Assembly: GCF_025567285.1 (NCBI RefSeq)
Contig: NZ_JAOQJT010000006.1
Span: 156,100-220,099, forward strand
From: Coprococcus aceti
GTDB taxonomy: Bacteria; Bacillota; Clostridia; Lachnospirales; Lachnospiraceae
Reading direction: 5' to 3'
DNA: 64,000 bases
The stretch's first letter is position 1; each line of letters opens with the position of its first letter. The notes under the pieces were generated by a model. The model was not told the origin of the DNA and made no database searches. It saw only the letters and a list, made by a program, of their open reading frames with translations. The position numbers and the translations under genes were made by a program. Below are positions 8,968 to 17,593 of the stretch, piece by piece.

Positions 8968-10125
8968 TCAGTCTGTAAAATCTCTTTTCATGATATTGAT
9001 CAATATGGAAAATCCGTCGTCGGTTGATATCTTCATTGTGCCTCCAAGTTTGTTTACTCTTTCCTGGATACCATTTAAGCCCATACCGCCAGAAGCGCTT
9101 CCTTGTGCCGGGGATGGATCGGAGCGGATGTTCTGTCCATTGTCTGTTATATACAGTTGATAAAATGCCGGGTGTTCCCGCACGCGGATATCCATATGGT
9201 CGCCGTTGCTGTGCTTCAGCGTATTGTTAATGGCTTCCTTTACTATGTTGATGAATGAGTATTTGATCTCTCTTGGAAGCTTATCTGACATGTCGTAATC
9301 CATGTAGATGTCCATGTCGCTGACGTTGTTGATCACATCATCTAGGGCAGTGCGCAGGTCTATGGATTCATCGTGTAGATCGTGGACACTTTTTCTCATG
9401 CTGTCCATTGCGGTATCCAGCGTAGATTGCAGCTGTGCCAGGGGCTTCTCAAGACGCTCGTCTTTGTTGATAACTTTGATGGCACCGGTCTGAAGTATGG
9501 ATCTGGTGAGCATATGACCGACATTGTCATGAATCTCCCGGGCAATCCTGTTTCGCTCTGACAGGGTGGCGGTGAGTACCATGTTGTCCTGATTTTCCAG
9601 CAACTGGCGTGTGTTCTGTGCAACCAGCATGTCGTGTTCTGCAGTATTGTCCCTCATGGCAAGAAGCTCAGCCCTCAGCAGATTTATCCGGCAGCAGTAC
9701 ACGCTCATAGCAAATGAGAATGCGATGAGGCATATCTGCGGGAGAACTGACATCAGAGGATAGTTGACGCACATGTATATGGATAACAGGACAAGTATGA
9801 CTGGTGACAGCCGTTGTCTGTATCTGTACATGTCGTAGCTGACTATGGACACGAACATATAGACTGGGTGTAGCCAGAATGCGGATACAAGATACGCGCA
9901 TACCAGTGCCTCGCATATGTATGGATATATTCTGCTGTGGTTCTCGGCGCCCTTCGTGGTGGCTCTGTTCACTGCGGAGATCCCGGCAAGTGCCGGATAG
10001 ACCGCACCGGCAATGAGCGACAGGAGCAGTGCGATGATGATCCGGGTGTCCGTGGCAGTATTATGCGCATATATCATGACAAATGCTGAGACCAGCAGGA
10101 GTCCTTTGTTGATGAGATGTTTCAT
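8968..10125 (-). CDS. NarL/DesK-type sensor histidine kinase
   Basis: This 385-residue kinase has an N-terminal membrane part of about five or six hydrophobic segments (residues 5-145) with almost no extracellular loops, typical of sensors that detect membrane or envelope state. A HisKA_3 domain follows with ERNRIAREIHDNVGHML (phospho-acceptor His199), and then a HATPase with EAINNTLKHS (N box) and GGMGLNGIQERV (G box). It is co-directional with the response regulator and divergent from the ABC exporter, so it probably senses a compound exported by, or damage countered by, that exporter. Confidence 0.93.
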   Translation of the reverse strand: MKHLINKGLLLVSAFVMIYAHNTATDTRIIIALLLSLIAGAVYPALAGISAVNRATTKGAENHSRIYPYICEALVCAYLVSAFWLHPVYMFVSIVSYDMYRYRQRLSPVILVLLSIYMCVNYPLMSVLPQICLIAFSFAMSVYCCRINLLRAELLAMRDNTAEHDMLVAQNTRQLLENQDNMVLTATLSERNRIAREIHDNVGHMLTRSILQTGAIKVINKDERLEKPLAQLQSTLDTAMDSMRKSVHDLHDESIDLRTALDDVINNVSDMDIYMDYDMSDKLPREIKYSFINIVKEAINNTLKHSNGDHMDIRVREHPAFYQLYITDNGQNIRSDPSPAQGSASGGMGLNGIQERVNKLGGTMKISTDDGFSILINIMKRDFTD

Positions 10126-10257
10126 AATTATTCTCCATAATGTAGAAAATGCTGTAGTATATATCGTGCTGTCTGAATAGCCGTGCCGGGCAGTGTGTGC
10201 AACCTAGTGTAATAATTATTATAAATAAATATGAGGGAAAAAGAAATATGACAAATG

Positions 10258-10313
10258 TCACATTGTGAAGATGACGTTGTTCACTGTGAAAACAGATCAA
10301 GGGTGTATATAAT
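10258..10313 (+). promoter_or_regulatory. Twin inverted repeats and -10 box upstream of ABC exporter
   Basis: TCACATTGTGA (10258-10268) and TTCACTGTGAA (10280-10290) share the TCAC...GTGA form and have centres 22 bases apart, about two helical turns. TATAAT follows at 10308-10313 with no good -35 hexamer. This is the layout of a promoter activated by a dimeric response regulator; assignment to the adjacent NarL-type regulator is inference. Confidence 0.55.
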
Positions 10314-10427
10314 GAGAGCATGTAATAAAGAATGTAGCATGCTGATGCGTGCAGACTATCATGTTATGAACGACACTCATAAGATAATGAGGGGCAAAAA
10401 ACAGGATATCAAAACAGGAGGATATAT

Positions 10428-11375
10428 ATGAGTAATTCAGAAAATGCAATAGAGGTTACCAATCTGGTAAAGCGATATAAAGATCTACTGGCGCTGGATC
10501 ATTTCAGTTTGACGGTGAAGGCGGGGGAGATACTTGGACTCCTTGGACCAAACGGCTCCGGCAAAACGACAACTATAAATTGTATACTGTCTCTGCTCAC
10601 ATTTGACAAGGGCGATATAAAGGTATTTGGCAAAGAGATGAAGCCCGACAGCTACGATATCAAGAGAGAGATCGGAGTTGTAATGCAGGATGTGGCGGTG
10701 TTCGATGAACTGACTGTATATGAGAATATTGATTACTTCTGCGGCCTCTATATAAAGGACAAAGAGAAGAGACGCAAATGTGTTGAGGAGACAATGGATT
10801 TCGTGGATATTGCGGATTACAGGAAATTCCTTCCAAAGAAGCTCTCGGGTGGACTGCTGCGAAGACTGAATATTGCCTGCGGAATAGCGCATAAGCCAAA
10901 ACTTATATTCTTCGATGAACCGACAGTGGCGGTCGATCCGCAGAGCCGTAACAGAATACTTGAGGGGATCAAGCGTCTGAATGAGGAAGGTGCCACCATC
11001 GTATACACATCCCATTATATGGAGGAGGTCGAGCAGCTCTGTGACAGGATAGTCATCATGGACAAAGGAAAGTCTGTAGCTGTAGGAACAAAGGAAGAAC
11101 TTAAGAAGATGATCAAGAACACTGAGACCATCAAGGTTGAGGTGCTTGGACTTACAGGCAAACAGATATCGGAGCTTCGCAGACAGCCGCATATGTATGA
11201 GGAGGAATATAGCGATGGTATGTTGACGCTGAGATATTCTGGTGGAAGACACAATCTGGTGAGACTCATGGAATTCTTCAAGGAGCACGATATATCATTT
11301 GGCAGGGTTGTTACGGAACTCCCGACGCTCAACGATGTATTTCTGGAGATCACAGGCAAGGAGCTCAGAGACTAA
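10428..11375 (+). CDS. ABC transporter ATP-binding protein (ABC-2 exporter)
   Basis: The 315-residue protein is the ATPase of an exporter. Motifs in order are Walker A GLLGPNGSGKTTT (about 38-50), Q-loop VVMQDV, signature LSGGLLRRL (the usual LSGGQ has Leu in place of Gln), Walker B LIFFDEPT, and switch His in TSHYMEEVE. About 85 residues after the core form a C-terminal extension, as is common in DrrA/NatA-type proteins. Two ABC-2 permease genes follow on the same strand. The unit is divergent from a NarL-type two-component system, the typical arrangement for antibiotic or lipid stress exporters. The substrate cannot be read from sequence. A strong AGGAGG ribosome site precedes the ATG. Confidence 0.93.
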   Translation: MSNSENAIEVTNLVKRYKDLLALDHFSLTVKAGEILGLLGPNGSGKTTTINCILSLLTFDKGDIKVFGKEMKPDSYDIKREIGVVMQDVAVFDELTVYENIDYFCGLYIKDKEKRRKCVEETMDFVDIADYRKFLPKKLSGGLLRRLNIACGIAHKPKLIFFDEPTVAVDPQSRNRILEGIKRLNEEGATIVYTSHYMEEVEQLCDRIVIMDKGKSVAVGTKEELKKMIKNTETIKVEVLGLTGKQISELRRQPHMYEEEYSDGMLTLRYSGGRHNLVRLMEFFKEHDISFGRVVTELPTLNDVFLEITGKELRD

Positions 11376-11460
11376 ACGAAATTCAGGGCAGAGATATGAG
11401 ATCGTTGAAATCGTATTGTATATGGAAAATTGAGATGAATCAGGATTAAAGGAGAGAATT

Positions 11461-12624
11461 ATGTTTATACGGGACTTTTTATACACCATAAAGATCATGG
11501 TCCGAGGCAGGGTGTCGATCTTCTGGACACTGGTATTCCCGCTGCTTCTTGCAACATTCATGTACATGGCATTTGGCAACATATATGAACAGGATGAGAT
11601 GTTCAGGAATATCAAGGTGGCGGTGGTCACTGAGGATGAATCGGCAAATGGACTTAATTATATGCTGGATGCGCTGTCGGATGGCGATGACGCCCTTCTG
11701 TCGGTTGCGAGGATGAGCGAAAGCGATGCGGAGATGTCACTGGCTGATGAAGAGGTCGAGGGCATCATATATACGGATGATGTGAAGCTCACGGTTGCGG
11801 AGAGTTCTGTCAATGCGAGCATACTTGAGACAGTGCTTTCTGAGTACAAGCAGTACGAGCATGCACTTATGGATATATATAAGGATGGCATCGGACTCCA
11901 ACAGTATATGTCTGGGACTTCCGGCGTGGATGATATGTCGGACCTTGTGGAAAAACTCTCAGAACAGAGATCATATTATACAGAGAAGGCCAGCACTGAG
12001 GGCAGCCAGAATGTGTATAACAATTATTTCTATGCCATATTTGCCATGAGCTGTCTGTTTGCATCACTTTCATCTATAGAGATGATGGGCAATATTCAGG
12101 CAAATGTGAGCGCTACGGGAAAGAGAAAAAATGTGTCCCCACAGAGAAAAATGACCTTTGTTTTGGCAGAGTTTGCTGCACTGCTGATTATACATTTTGT
12201 GGTCGAGGTCATAAGCTTTATATACATGTCATGCATAGGAGTGGATTTTGGCGACAGAGTATGGGAGATCCTGCTTACTCTGTTTGTGGGCTGCGTTATC
12301 GGTCTGGCAATAGGAGTCATAGTTGGGGCTATATCAAAGCTTGCTGAGGGGACCAAGATAGGTATTGTGATCGGAATATCCATGGTGATGTCCATCCTTT
12401 CTGATCTGTGTATAAACGGAGTAAAGTATGAGATACAGCAGCACGTGCCGATTATAAATAAACTCAATCCCGCGGCTCTGATATCGGATTCATTCTATGC
12501 GCTGAATGTTTACAGTGACCACCAGGTTTTCACTGAGAATATCGTCATAATGACTATTGAGGCTGTGGTGCTCATAGCAGTTGGGATTCTCATGGTAAGG
12601 AGGAACAGATATGCAAGTGTTTAA
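11461..12624 (+). CDS. ABC-2 family permease, first subunit
   Basis: The protein (387 residues) has one N-terminal transmembrane helix (about 20-40), a large extracellular domain (about 45-185) and five or more hydrophobic segments in the C-terminal half, the topology of ABC-2 (DrrB/YhgE-like) permeases. It has its own GGAGAGAATT ribosome site. Its end overlaps the second permease by 14 bases, so the two are probably translated together and form a heterodimer with the upstream ATPase. Confidence 0.88.
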   Translation: MFIRDFLYTIKIMVRGRVSIFWTLVFPLLLATFMYMAFGNIYEQDEMFRNIKVAVVTEDESANGLNYMLDALSDGDDALLSVARMSESDAEMSLADEEVEGIIYTDDVKLTVAESSVNASILETVLSEYKQYEHALMDIYKDGIGLQQYMSGTSGVDDMSDLVEKLSEQRSYYTEKASTEGSQNVYNNYFYAIFAMSCLFASLSSIEMMGNIQANVSATGKRKNVSPQRKMTFVLAEFAALLIIHFVVEVISFIYMSCIGVDFGDRVWEILLTLFVGCVIGLAIGVIVGAISKLAEGTKIGIVIGISMVMSILSDLCINGVKYEIQQHVPIINKLNPAALISDSFYALNVYSDHQVFTENIVIMTIEAVVLIAVGILMVRRNRYASV

Positions 12625-13771
12625 ATCTTTTTTCAAGGTTTTGAGAAAATATATTGGGCAGATGATCATGTATGTGGGAATCCTGTGTGGAGTCATGGTT
12701 GTGTTCATCAATGTGGGAAACACAGATCCACAGAACTATTATAAGGATAAAACGATCAAATATGCGGTGAGCGATGAGGATGGCAGTGAGATGAGCAGAA
12801 AATTGATGGCTTACCTGAATGATACGCAGCAGCTTGTATATGGCGTTGATATGGACGAACGAGGTATTCAGGATGCTCTCTACAACAGGGCGGTGGATTG
12901 TGTGATCAGGATACCAGATGGCTTTGGCGATGCATGGGCAAATGATACTGCGGATGGTCTGCTTGAGATAACGACTATCCCCGGAAGTCAGGCGTCCATG
13001 CTGTTTGAGACAAGGCTTGACAGCTACATGAATATGGTGTCTCTGTACAAGAGGGCTGGAGATGATGTGAACGATGCCGATAAGAGAGCGAGGACGGCAC
13101 TTGAGCAGAAGGCTGAAGTCGATATGGCCGAAGGAAAGACCTCAGGACATTCCATGTTATATAATTTTTACAACTATCTGGGGTGGGTCATGATATGCGT
13201 TATGATAATTGGGGTAGCGCCTGTTTTGCAGGTATATAACAGGAAAAAGCTTAGAGCGAGAATAGAGTGCTCATCATACAAATTTTTCAGGTTGAACAGG
13301 GAACTTGTCCTGGGGATGATGTTTACTGGATGCGTATTGTCTGTAGTATTTATAGTACTTTCCAGAATACTTATAAAATATGATATAGTCTCAGCAAGGG
13401 GCGGAATGTTCATACTCAATATGCTGGTGTATGCCTGTGTAGCACTCTCGCTGGCATTTCTAGTTAGCAAGCTTACACAGAGTGAACAGATTCTTTCCAT
13501 GTGTGCAAATGTCATATCACTTGGAATGGCATTCCTCTGCGGGATATTTGTGCCGAGAGAGTTCTTAAGTGACACTGTGATGGCGATAGCACATTTCCTT
13601 CCGGCATACTGGTACGCAAATGCAACGGATGCCATCGACAATTTCACATCTGGCAGTTCGGTGGCAGGAATATTTGTGAGCATGGGAGTACAGGTGCTCT
13701 TTGCCGTTCTGTTCATACTTGTTGGAGTGATCGTTGACAGGTACAAGACCGCCGGCAGGGCTATGGCTTAG
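12611..13771 (+). CDS. ABC-2 family permease, second subunit
   Basis: This 386-residue protein has the same topology as its neighbour: an N-terminal helix (about 18-36), a large extracellular part (about 40-180) and a cluster of hydrophobic segments from about 190 to the end. It starts within the last codons of the first permease. The two are divergent in sequence, so this is an old duplication rather than a recent one. Together with the ATPase at 10428 it makes a complete exporter. Confidence 0.88.
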   Translation: MQVFKSFFKVLRKYIGQMIMYVGILCGVMVVFINVGNTDPQNYYKDKTIKYAVSDEDGSEMSRKLMAYLNDTQQLVYGVDMDERGIQDALYNRAVDCVIRIPDGFGDAWANDTADGLLEITTIPGSQASMLFETRLDSYMNMVSLYKRAGDDVNDADKRARTALEQKAEVDMAEGKTSGHSMLYNFYNYLGWVMICVMIIGVAPVLQVYNRKKLRARIECSSYKFFRLNRELVLGMMFTGCVLSVVFIVLSRILIKYDIVSARGGMFILNMLVYACVALSLAFLVSKLTQSEQILSMCANVISLGMAFLCGIFVPREFLSDTVMAIAHFLPAYWYANATDAIDNFTSGSSVAGIFVSMGVQVLFAVLFILVGVIVDRYKTAGRAMA

Positions 13772-13843
13772 AAAATACACTGGAAGTTATGAGGCATGGT
13801 CTGTTATAATGTTCTTTGGAGGGAGTATAGGAGGAACGAGAAA

Positions 13844-15649
13844 GTGCTTAAAAAGAAAGTGCTGAAACAGAACAACTTACTCAGACTGCAGAAGAGACTT
13901 GCAGTGATGATGCTGGCCCTGACACTTGGACTCGGTACAGGGTGCGGCAAAGCAGATGACGGAGCGGACGGTGCTGCGTCGTCAGAAACAGAGACTTTGG
14001 CGTATGGTCAGACAAACGATCAGACAGATGCCGGAGCCGAAGAAGAAAATGGACAGGAGTCTAAAAAGGATAATGACGAGCCTTATGCAGAGGGAACATA
14101 TTCCAGTGATGCATACGATGTGGCAGAATTTACGGCAGAGCCTCGTAAGAAGACCGACGAAGAGGGTAATCGTGGTGTGTATTACGAGATATTTGTCAGA
14201 TCATTTGCCGATTCAGACGGTGATGGTATAGGCGATCTGAATGGCGTCACGGAGAAACTTGACTATCTGAAGGAGCTCGGGATCGATGGGATATGGCTCA
14301 TGCCGATCACTGCATCCGATACCTACCACGGATATTCCGTGACGGATTACATGGCGGTGAATCCCGATTACGGAACAGAGGATGATCTTAAGAGATTGCT
14401 TGACGAAGCACACAGCAGAGACATGAAAGTCATCATGGATCTGGTCATCAATCACACCAGTATCAATCATCCGTGGTTTCAGGCGGCAAAGTCCGATGAG
14501 AACAGCGAGTACAGAGATTATTACAGGTGGGTGTACAAGACCGACAAGAAAGACTGCAATCATCTTCTCGACAAATCAAGCTGGGGAGATATGGTGTGGC
14601 ACCAGGAAGGAGACTTCTATTATTATGGTGTGTTCGGTGCGGATATGCCGGATCTGAACTATAACAATCCGGATGTTAGACAGGCTGCGAAGGATGCCGC
14701 CGGTCACTGGCTGGAGCTTGGCCTTGACGGTTTCCGTATGGACGCCGCAGTTCATATCTATGGGGCGCATGAGTTCAAGCAGCAGGAAGATTCTGAAGCG
14801 GCAAACATCAACTGGTGGAACGAATTTGCCGGTTACTGCGAGAGCATAAATCCTGATGTATACCTGGTGGGTGAGGTATGGCAGGATGACAAGGTGCTGG
14901 AAAATTATGTCCAGCCATTTAACACGAAGTTTGATTTTGCAATTCAGCAGAAGATACTGAACTGCGTACAGAAAGGCATGGCGGTGCCAGGCTTTGGTGA
15001 TTCTCTTTCCGTGGCGATAGAGAATATACAGAATAAATATGACGGCGTGGATGTCAACTATCTGAATGGAGTATTTGGAGCAAATCACGATCAGGACAGG
15101 ATAGCATCGTCGGTGAACAGCCTGGATAAGGCGAGACAGATAGCAGCGGTATATATGACACTTCCAGGCAATCCATATATTTACTATGGCGAGGAACTCG
15201 GAATGTACGGCAGCAAGCCGGATGAGATGATAAGGACACCGTTCCTGTGGGGAGATGACAGTACATACAACACGTCATGGGAAAAGGACGATCAGAATGC
15301 CGAGACAAAGGGACTTGCCCAACAGATGAAAGATCCGGATTCAATGTATTCATATTACAAGACACTGATAGCGCTTAGAAAAGACAATCCTGCCCTTATG
15401 AAAGGAAGCTACAGAGCGGCATCGCTCACAGGTGACAGTGTGACAGCATACTTCCGTGAGACAGATGGACAGAAACTGCTGGTGGTGCACAACTTTGCAG
15501 AGGGCGATCAGACGGTATCACTTGCTGAGTGCGGAGACATAACAGTTACAAATGTACTTTATTCAAGTTCTGGTGAGACAGGTGTGTCAGACTTTAGTTC
15601 AGTGAAATTAGCTGGAAATGAGAGTGTGGTACTGGAACTTGGTGAGTAG
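13844..15649 (+). CDS. Surface lipoprotein alpha-amylase family glycosidase (GH13)
   Basis: The frame is open from 13796, but AGGAGG lies nine bases before the GTG at 13844, which I take as the start (601 residues). The N-terminus is basic, then hydrophobic, ending in the lipobox LGTGC, so the protein is anchored outside the membrane. After an acidic linker comes a GH13 barrel: DSDGDGIGDLNG (calcium loop typical of the oligo-1,6-glucosidase/neopullulanase group), DLVINHTS, GFRMDAAVH (nucleophile Asp), YLVGEVW (acid Glu) and FGANHDQDR (transition-state Asp). A C-terminal beta domain follows. It likely degrades starch-type oligosaccharides at the cell surface; the exact linkage is uncertain. 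It stands alone after the exporter genes. Confidence 0.9.
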   Translation: MLKKKVLKQNNLLRLQKRLAVMMLALTLGLGTGCGKADDGADGAASSETETLAYGQTNDQTDAGAEEENGQESKKDNDEPYAEGTYSSDAYDVAEFTAEPRKKTDEEGNRGVYYEIFVRSFADSDGDGIGDLNGVTEKLDYLKELGIDGIWLMPITASDTYHGYSVTDYMAVNPDYGTEDDLKRLLDEAHSRDMKVIMDLVINHTSINHPWFQAAKSDENSEYRDYYRWVYKTDKKDCNHLLDKSSWGDMVWHQEGDFYYYGVFGADMPDLNYNNPDVRQAAKDAAGHWLELGLDGFRMDAAVHIYGAHEFKQQEDSEAANINWWNEFAGYCESINPDVYLVGEVWQDDKVLENYVQPFNTKFDFAIQQKILNCVQKGMAVPGFGDSLSVAIENIQNKYDGVDVNYLNGVFGANHDQDRIASSVNSLDKARQIAAVYMTLPGNPYIYYGEELGMYGSKPDEMIRTPFLWGDDSTYNTSWEKDDQNAETKGLAQQMKDPDSMYSYYKTLIALRKDNPALMKGSYRAASLTGDSVTAYFRETDGQKLLVVHNFAEGDQTVSLAECGDITVTNVLYSSSGETGVSDFSSVKLAGNESVVLELGE

Positions 15650-15680
15650 ATAAAAAATCCCAATTTAAAGGAGGCTCTCC

Positions 15681-16583
15681 ATGAAGAAAATACTAATAAC
15701 GGGTGGTACAGTATTTGTAAGCCGGTATGCGGCGCAGTATTTTGTGGACAAAGGCTATGAGGTGTATGTGGTGAACAGAAATTCAAGGCCGCAGGTTCCA
15801 GGTGTGAAACTTATAGAAACGGACAGGCATGACCTGGGAGACAAACTCAAAGACATCTATTTTGATGTTGTGGCGGACATAACCGCATATAATGCGGAAG
15901 ATATCACAGACTTATGTGACAGCCTTGGTTCATTTGGTCAGTATATCATGATCAGCTCAAGTGCAGTGTATCCAGAGTATGGAGATCAGCCATTCCGTGA
16001 AGATTCAGAACGGGCACTCAACAGATACTGGGGGTCATATGGTACGGATAAGATTGCTGCGGAGGATGCATTACTTGACAGAGTGAGTGATGCTTACATA
16101 CTCAGACCACCATATATTTATGGACCTATGAACAATGTATACAGGGAGGCTTTTGTATTTGACTGCGCCAGGGCGGACAGGCCATTTTATCTGCCCGGAG
16201 ATGGTGGAATGAAGCTGCAGTTCTTCCATGTGAAGGATCTCTGTATCCTGATGGAGAGAGTAATAGAGGAAAAGCCGGAGACTCATATCATGAATGTGGG
16301 AAATGTGGAGCCGGTCACTATAAAAGACTGGGTGACGATGTGTTACGCCTGCTTTGATAAGATCCCTGCGTTTGTAAATGTCAGTGAGGATATAGAACAG
16401 AGAAATTATTTCAGTTTTTATAACTATGAATATTATCTCGATGTGCAGCAGCAGAACAAAATATACTCGGAAACAATATCATTGGAAGATGGATTGAAAG
16501 AATGCGCAGAGTGGTATGTGGAAAATGAATCAGAAATTGGAAAAAAGTCATATATGGAATATATAGACTGTAATTTAAAATAA
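15681..16583 (+). CDS. NAD(P)-dependent epimerase/dehydratase family protein (extended SDR)
   Basis: The 300-residue protein starts MKKILITGGTVFVSRYAA, a Rossmann-type nucleotide site in which the usual GGTGFxG is GGTVFVS, so its glycine motif is weakened. SSSAVY in the middle corresponds to the SDR serine region, and YGTDKIAAE supplies a Tyr-x-x-x-Lys pair (YGTDK). The later RPPYIYGP segment is typical of extended SDRs. The overall pattern resembles the subfamily of small NAD-epimerases related to chloroplast RNA-binding proteins. The substrate is unknown. A good AAAGGAGG ribosome site is present 31 bases after the GH13 gene, so it may be co-transcribed with it. Confidence 0.8.
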   Translation: MKKILITGGTVFVSRYAAQYFVDKGYEVYVVNRNSRPQVPGVKLIETDRHDLGDKLKDIYFDVVADITAYNAEDITDLCDSLGSFGQYIMISSSAVYPEYGDQPFREDSERALNRYWGSYGTDKIAAEDALLDRVSDAYILRPPYIYGPMNNVYREAFVFDCARADRPFYLPGDGGMKLQFFHVKDLCILMERVIEEKPETHIMNVGNVEPVTIKDWVTMCYACFDKIPAFVNVSEDIEQRNYFSFYNYEYYLDVQQQNKIYSETISLEDGLKECAEWYVENESEIGKKSYMEYIDCNLK

Positions 16584-16626
16584 TGTACGTTGGTGCAGCG
16601 ATATTGTAAATGATATGTATTTAGGG

Positions 16627-16659
16627 AGATCTGGAGCTTCGGCTCCGGATCTTTTTTTA
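16627..16659 (+). terminator. Intrinsic terminator
   Basis: AGATCTGGAGC (16627-16637), loop TTCG, GCTCCGGATCT (16642-16652), then a run of T to 16658. It ends the SDR transcript. The rest of 16584-16927 holds two imperfect AAATTC-containing direct repeats and the promoter listed next. Confidence 0.9.
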
Positions 16660-16737
16660 TAGATATACATTCAAATATCGTCGAGATATACGATGTGTAT
16701 AAATTCATTAAGAAAGTGTAAATTCGTTATAAGTGGG

Positions 16738-16765
16738 TTTACATCTTCGCTAGCATTGATATAAT
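16738..16765 (+). promoter_or_regulatory. SigA-type promoter for the orphan gene
   Basis: TTTACA (16738-16743) and TATAAT (16760-16765) with a 16-base spacer, followed by a leader of about 155 bases that contains a weak hairpin (CAATGA ... TCATTG, 16790-16820). Confidence 0.55.
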
Positions 16766-16927
16766 GCAGATACATAGTGAGAGAGTTCTTGACAATGATG
16801 GAGTTTTACTCATTGTTCTCAAATAAGATTTTAGTTCTTTTTTAGTAGAAATAAGTGATCTGAAATTTCTATAGTTTAATTTCCATAATGATTTTTGGCA
16901 AATATAAAATAATAAAGGAGTTACTGA

Positions 16928-17461
16928 ATGATAAAAAACAGGAATGTTAGTATAATAACGGACGAAAATAATAATCAAATAGTAATTATTAATGACAAAA
17001 AATTTAAAGGCTTATCAAAAGATGATTGGCAGCAGATAGAAAAATACTTAAAAGGCTATATATCGGATTGTTATGAAATTACAGAAACAAATGATGTTGT
17101 TTATATTGGAAAAGAATTTCCGTCTGAATATGCAGGTTCGAAAAGCAGAATTGCATTAAAAGGTGCAAGAAAAAAGGCAAAGGCATCAGCATCACAGGGA
17201 ATTCCAGAGCTAATAAAAATAGCCAAAAATCCACGTTGGGAAGAGAATAAAGAGCAAAAGCATAATAAAGATGCTAAATATGGTTGGTATAGATATGATA
17301 TAAGGTTTGGACTGCCTGTGTATGATGATAAAACGGGCAATTTAGATAGATATAATATATTCACAGCTATTCTTCTTATAAAACATTCAGAGGATGGTAA
17401 TAAGTACCTGCATGATATTACCACAATAAAAAAAGAAACGAGCAGCCCGCTTGAGTCGTAA
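16928..17461 (+). CDS. Orphan protein resembling polyvalent-protein / toxin nuclease domains
   Basis: The 177-residue protein has no signal peptide or membrane helix. From about residue 55 it shows a block pattern I associate with barnase/EndoU/RelE-like (BECR) domains at the C-terminus of phage or conjugative-element polyvalent proteins: YIGKEFPSEYAGS, then an Ala/Lys-rich helix, ELIKIAKNPRW, GWYRYDIRFGLPV, and a final LHDITTIKKETSSPLES. In those large proteins this domain comes last; here it stands alone with a short N-terminal region. An AAAGGAG ribosome site precedes the ATG. The DNA is clearly more AT-rich than its neighbours, which suggests transfer. No antitoxin gene is visible beside it. 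The family assignment is from memory and not certain. Confidence 0.5.
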   Translation: MIKNRNVSIITDENNNQIVIINDKKFKGLSKDDWQQIEKYLKGYISDCYEITETNDVVYIGKEFPSEYAGSKSRIALKGARKKAKASASQGIPELIKIAKNPRWEENKEQKHNKDAKYGWYRYDIRFGLPVYDDKTGNLDRYNIFTAILLIKHSEDGNKYLHDITTIKKETSSPLES

Positions 17462-17528
17462 AACTGTACGGTGAAAACCCATTTCTTTTGATATATTCTA
17501 TTTCAGTCTTTTTGTTTTGTCAAGAAAA

Positions 17529-17573
17529 AAACATCCTCCATCATATTCATAACGAGTATGATGGGGGATGTTT
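17529..17573 (-). terminator. Intrinsic terminator of argG
   Basis: 17529-17545 pairs with 17557-17573 (17 bp with one G-T pair), followed in the leftward direction by a run of T (from the A-run at 17525-17531). It could also end the orphan gene's transcript. Confidence 0.85.
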
Positions 17574-17593
17574 CATGTCTACACTATAATAAA

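Noticed and set aside
10485..11288. Long leftward reading frame opposite the ABC ATPase gene
   Set aside because: It is antisense to a clear ATPase with all motifs, has no domain pattern and no ribosome site.
14576..15088. Leftward frame of 170 codons opposite the GH13 gene
   Set aside because: Shadow of the GH13 codons; composition is not protein-like.
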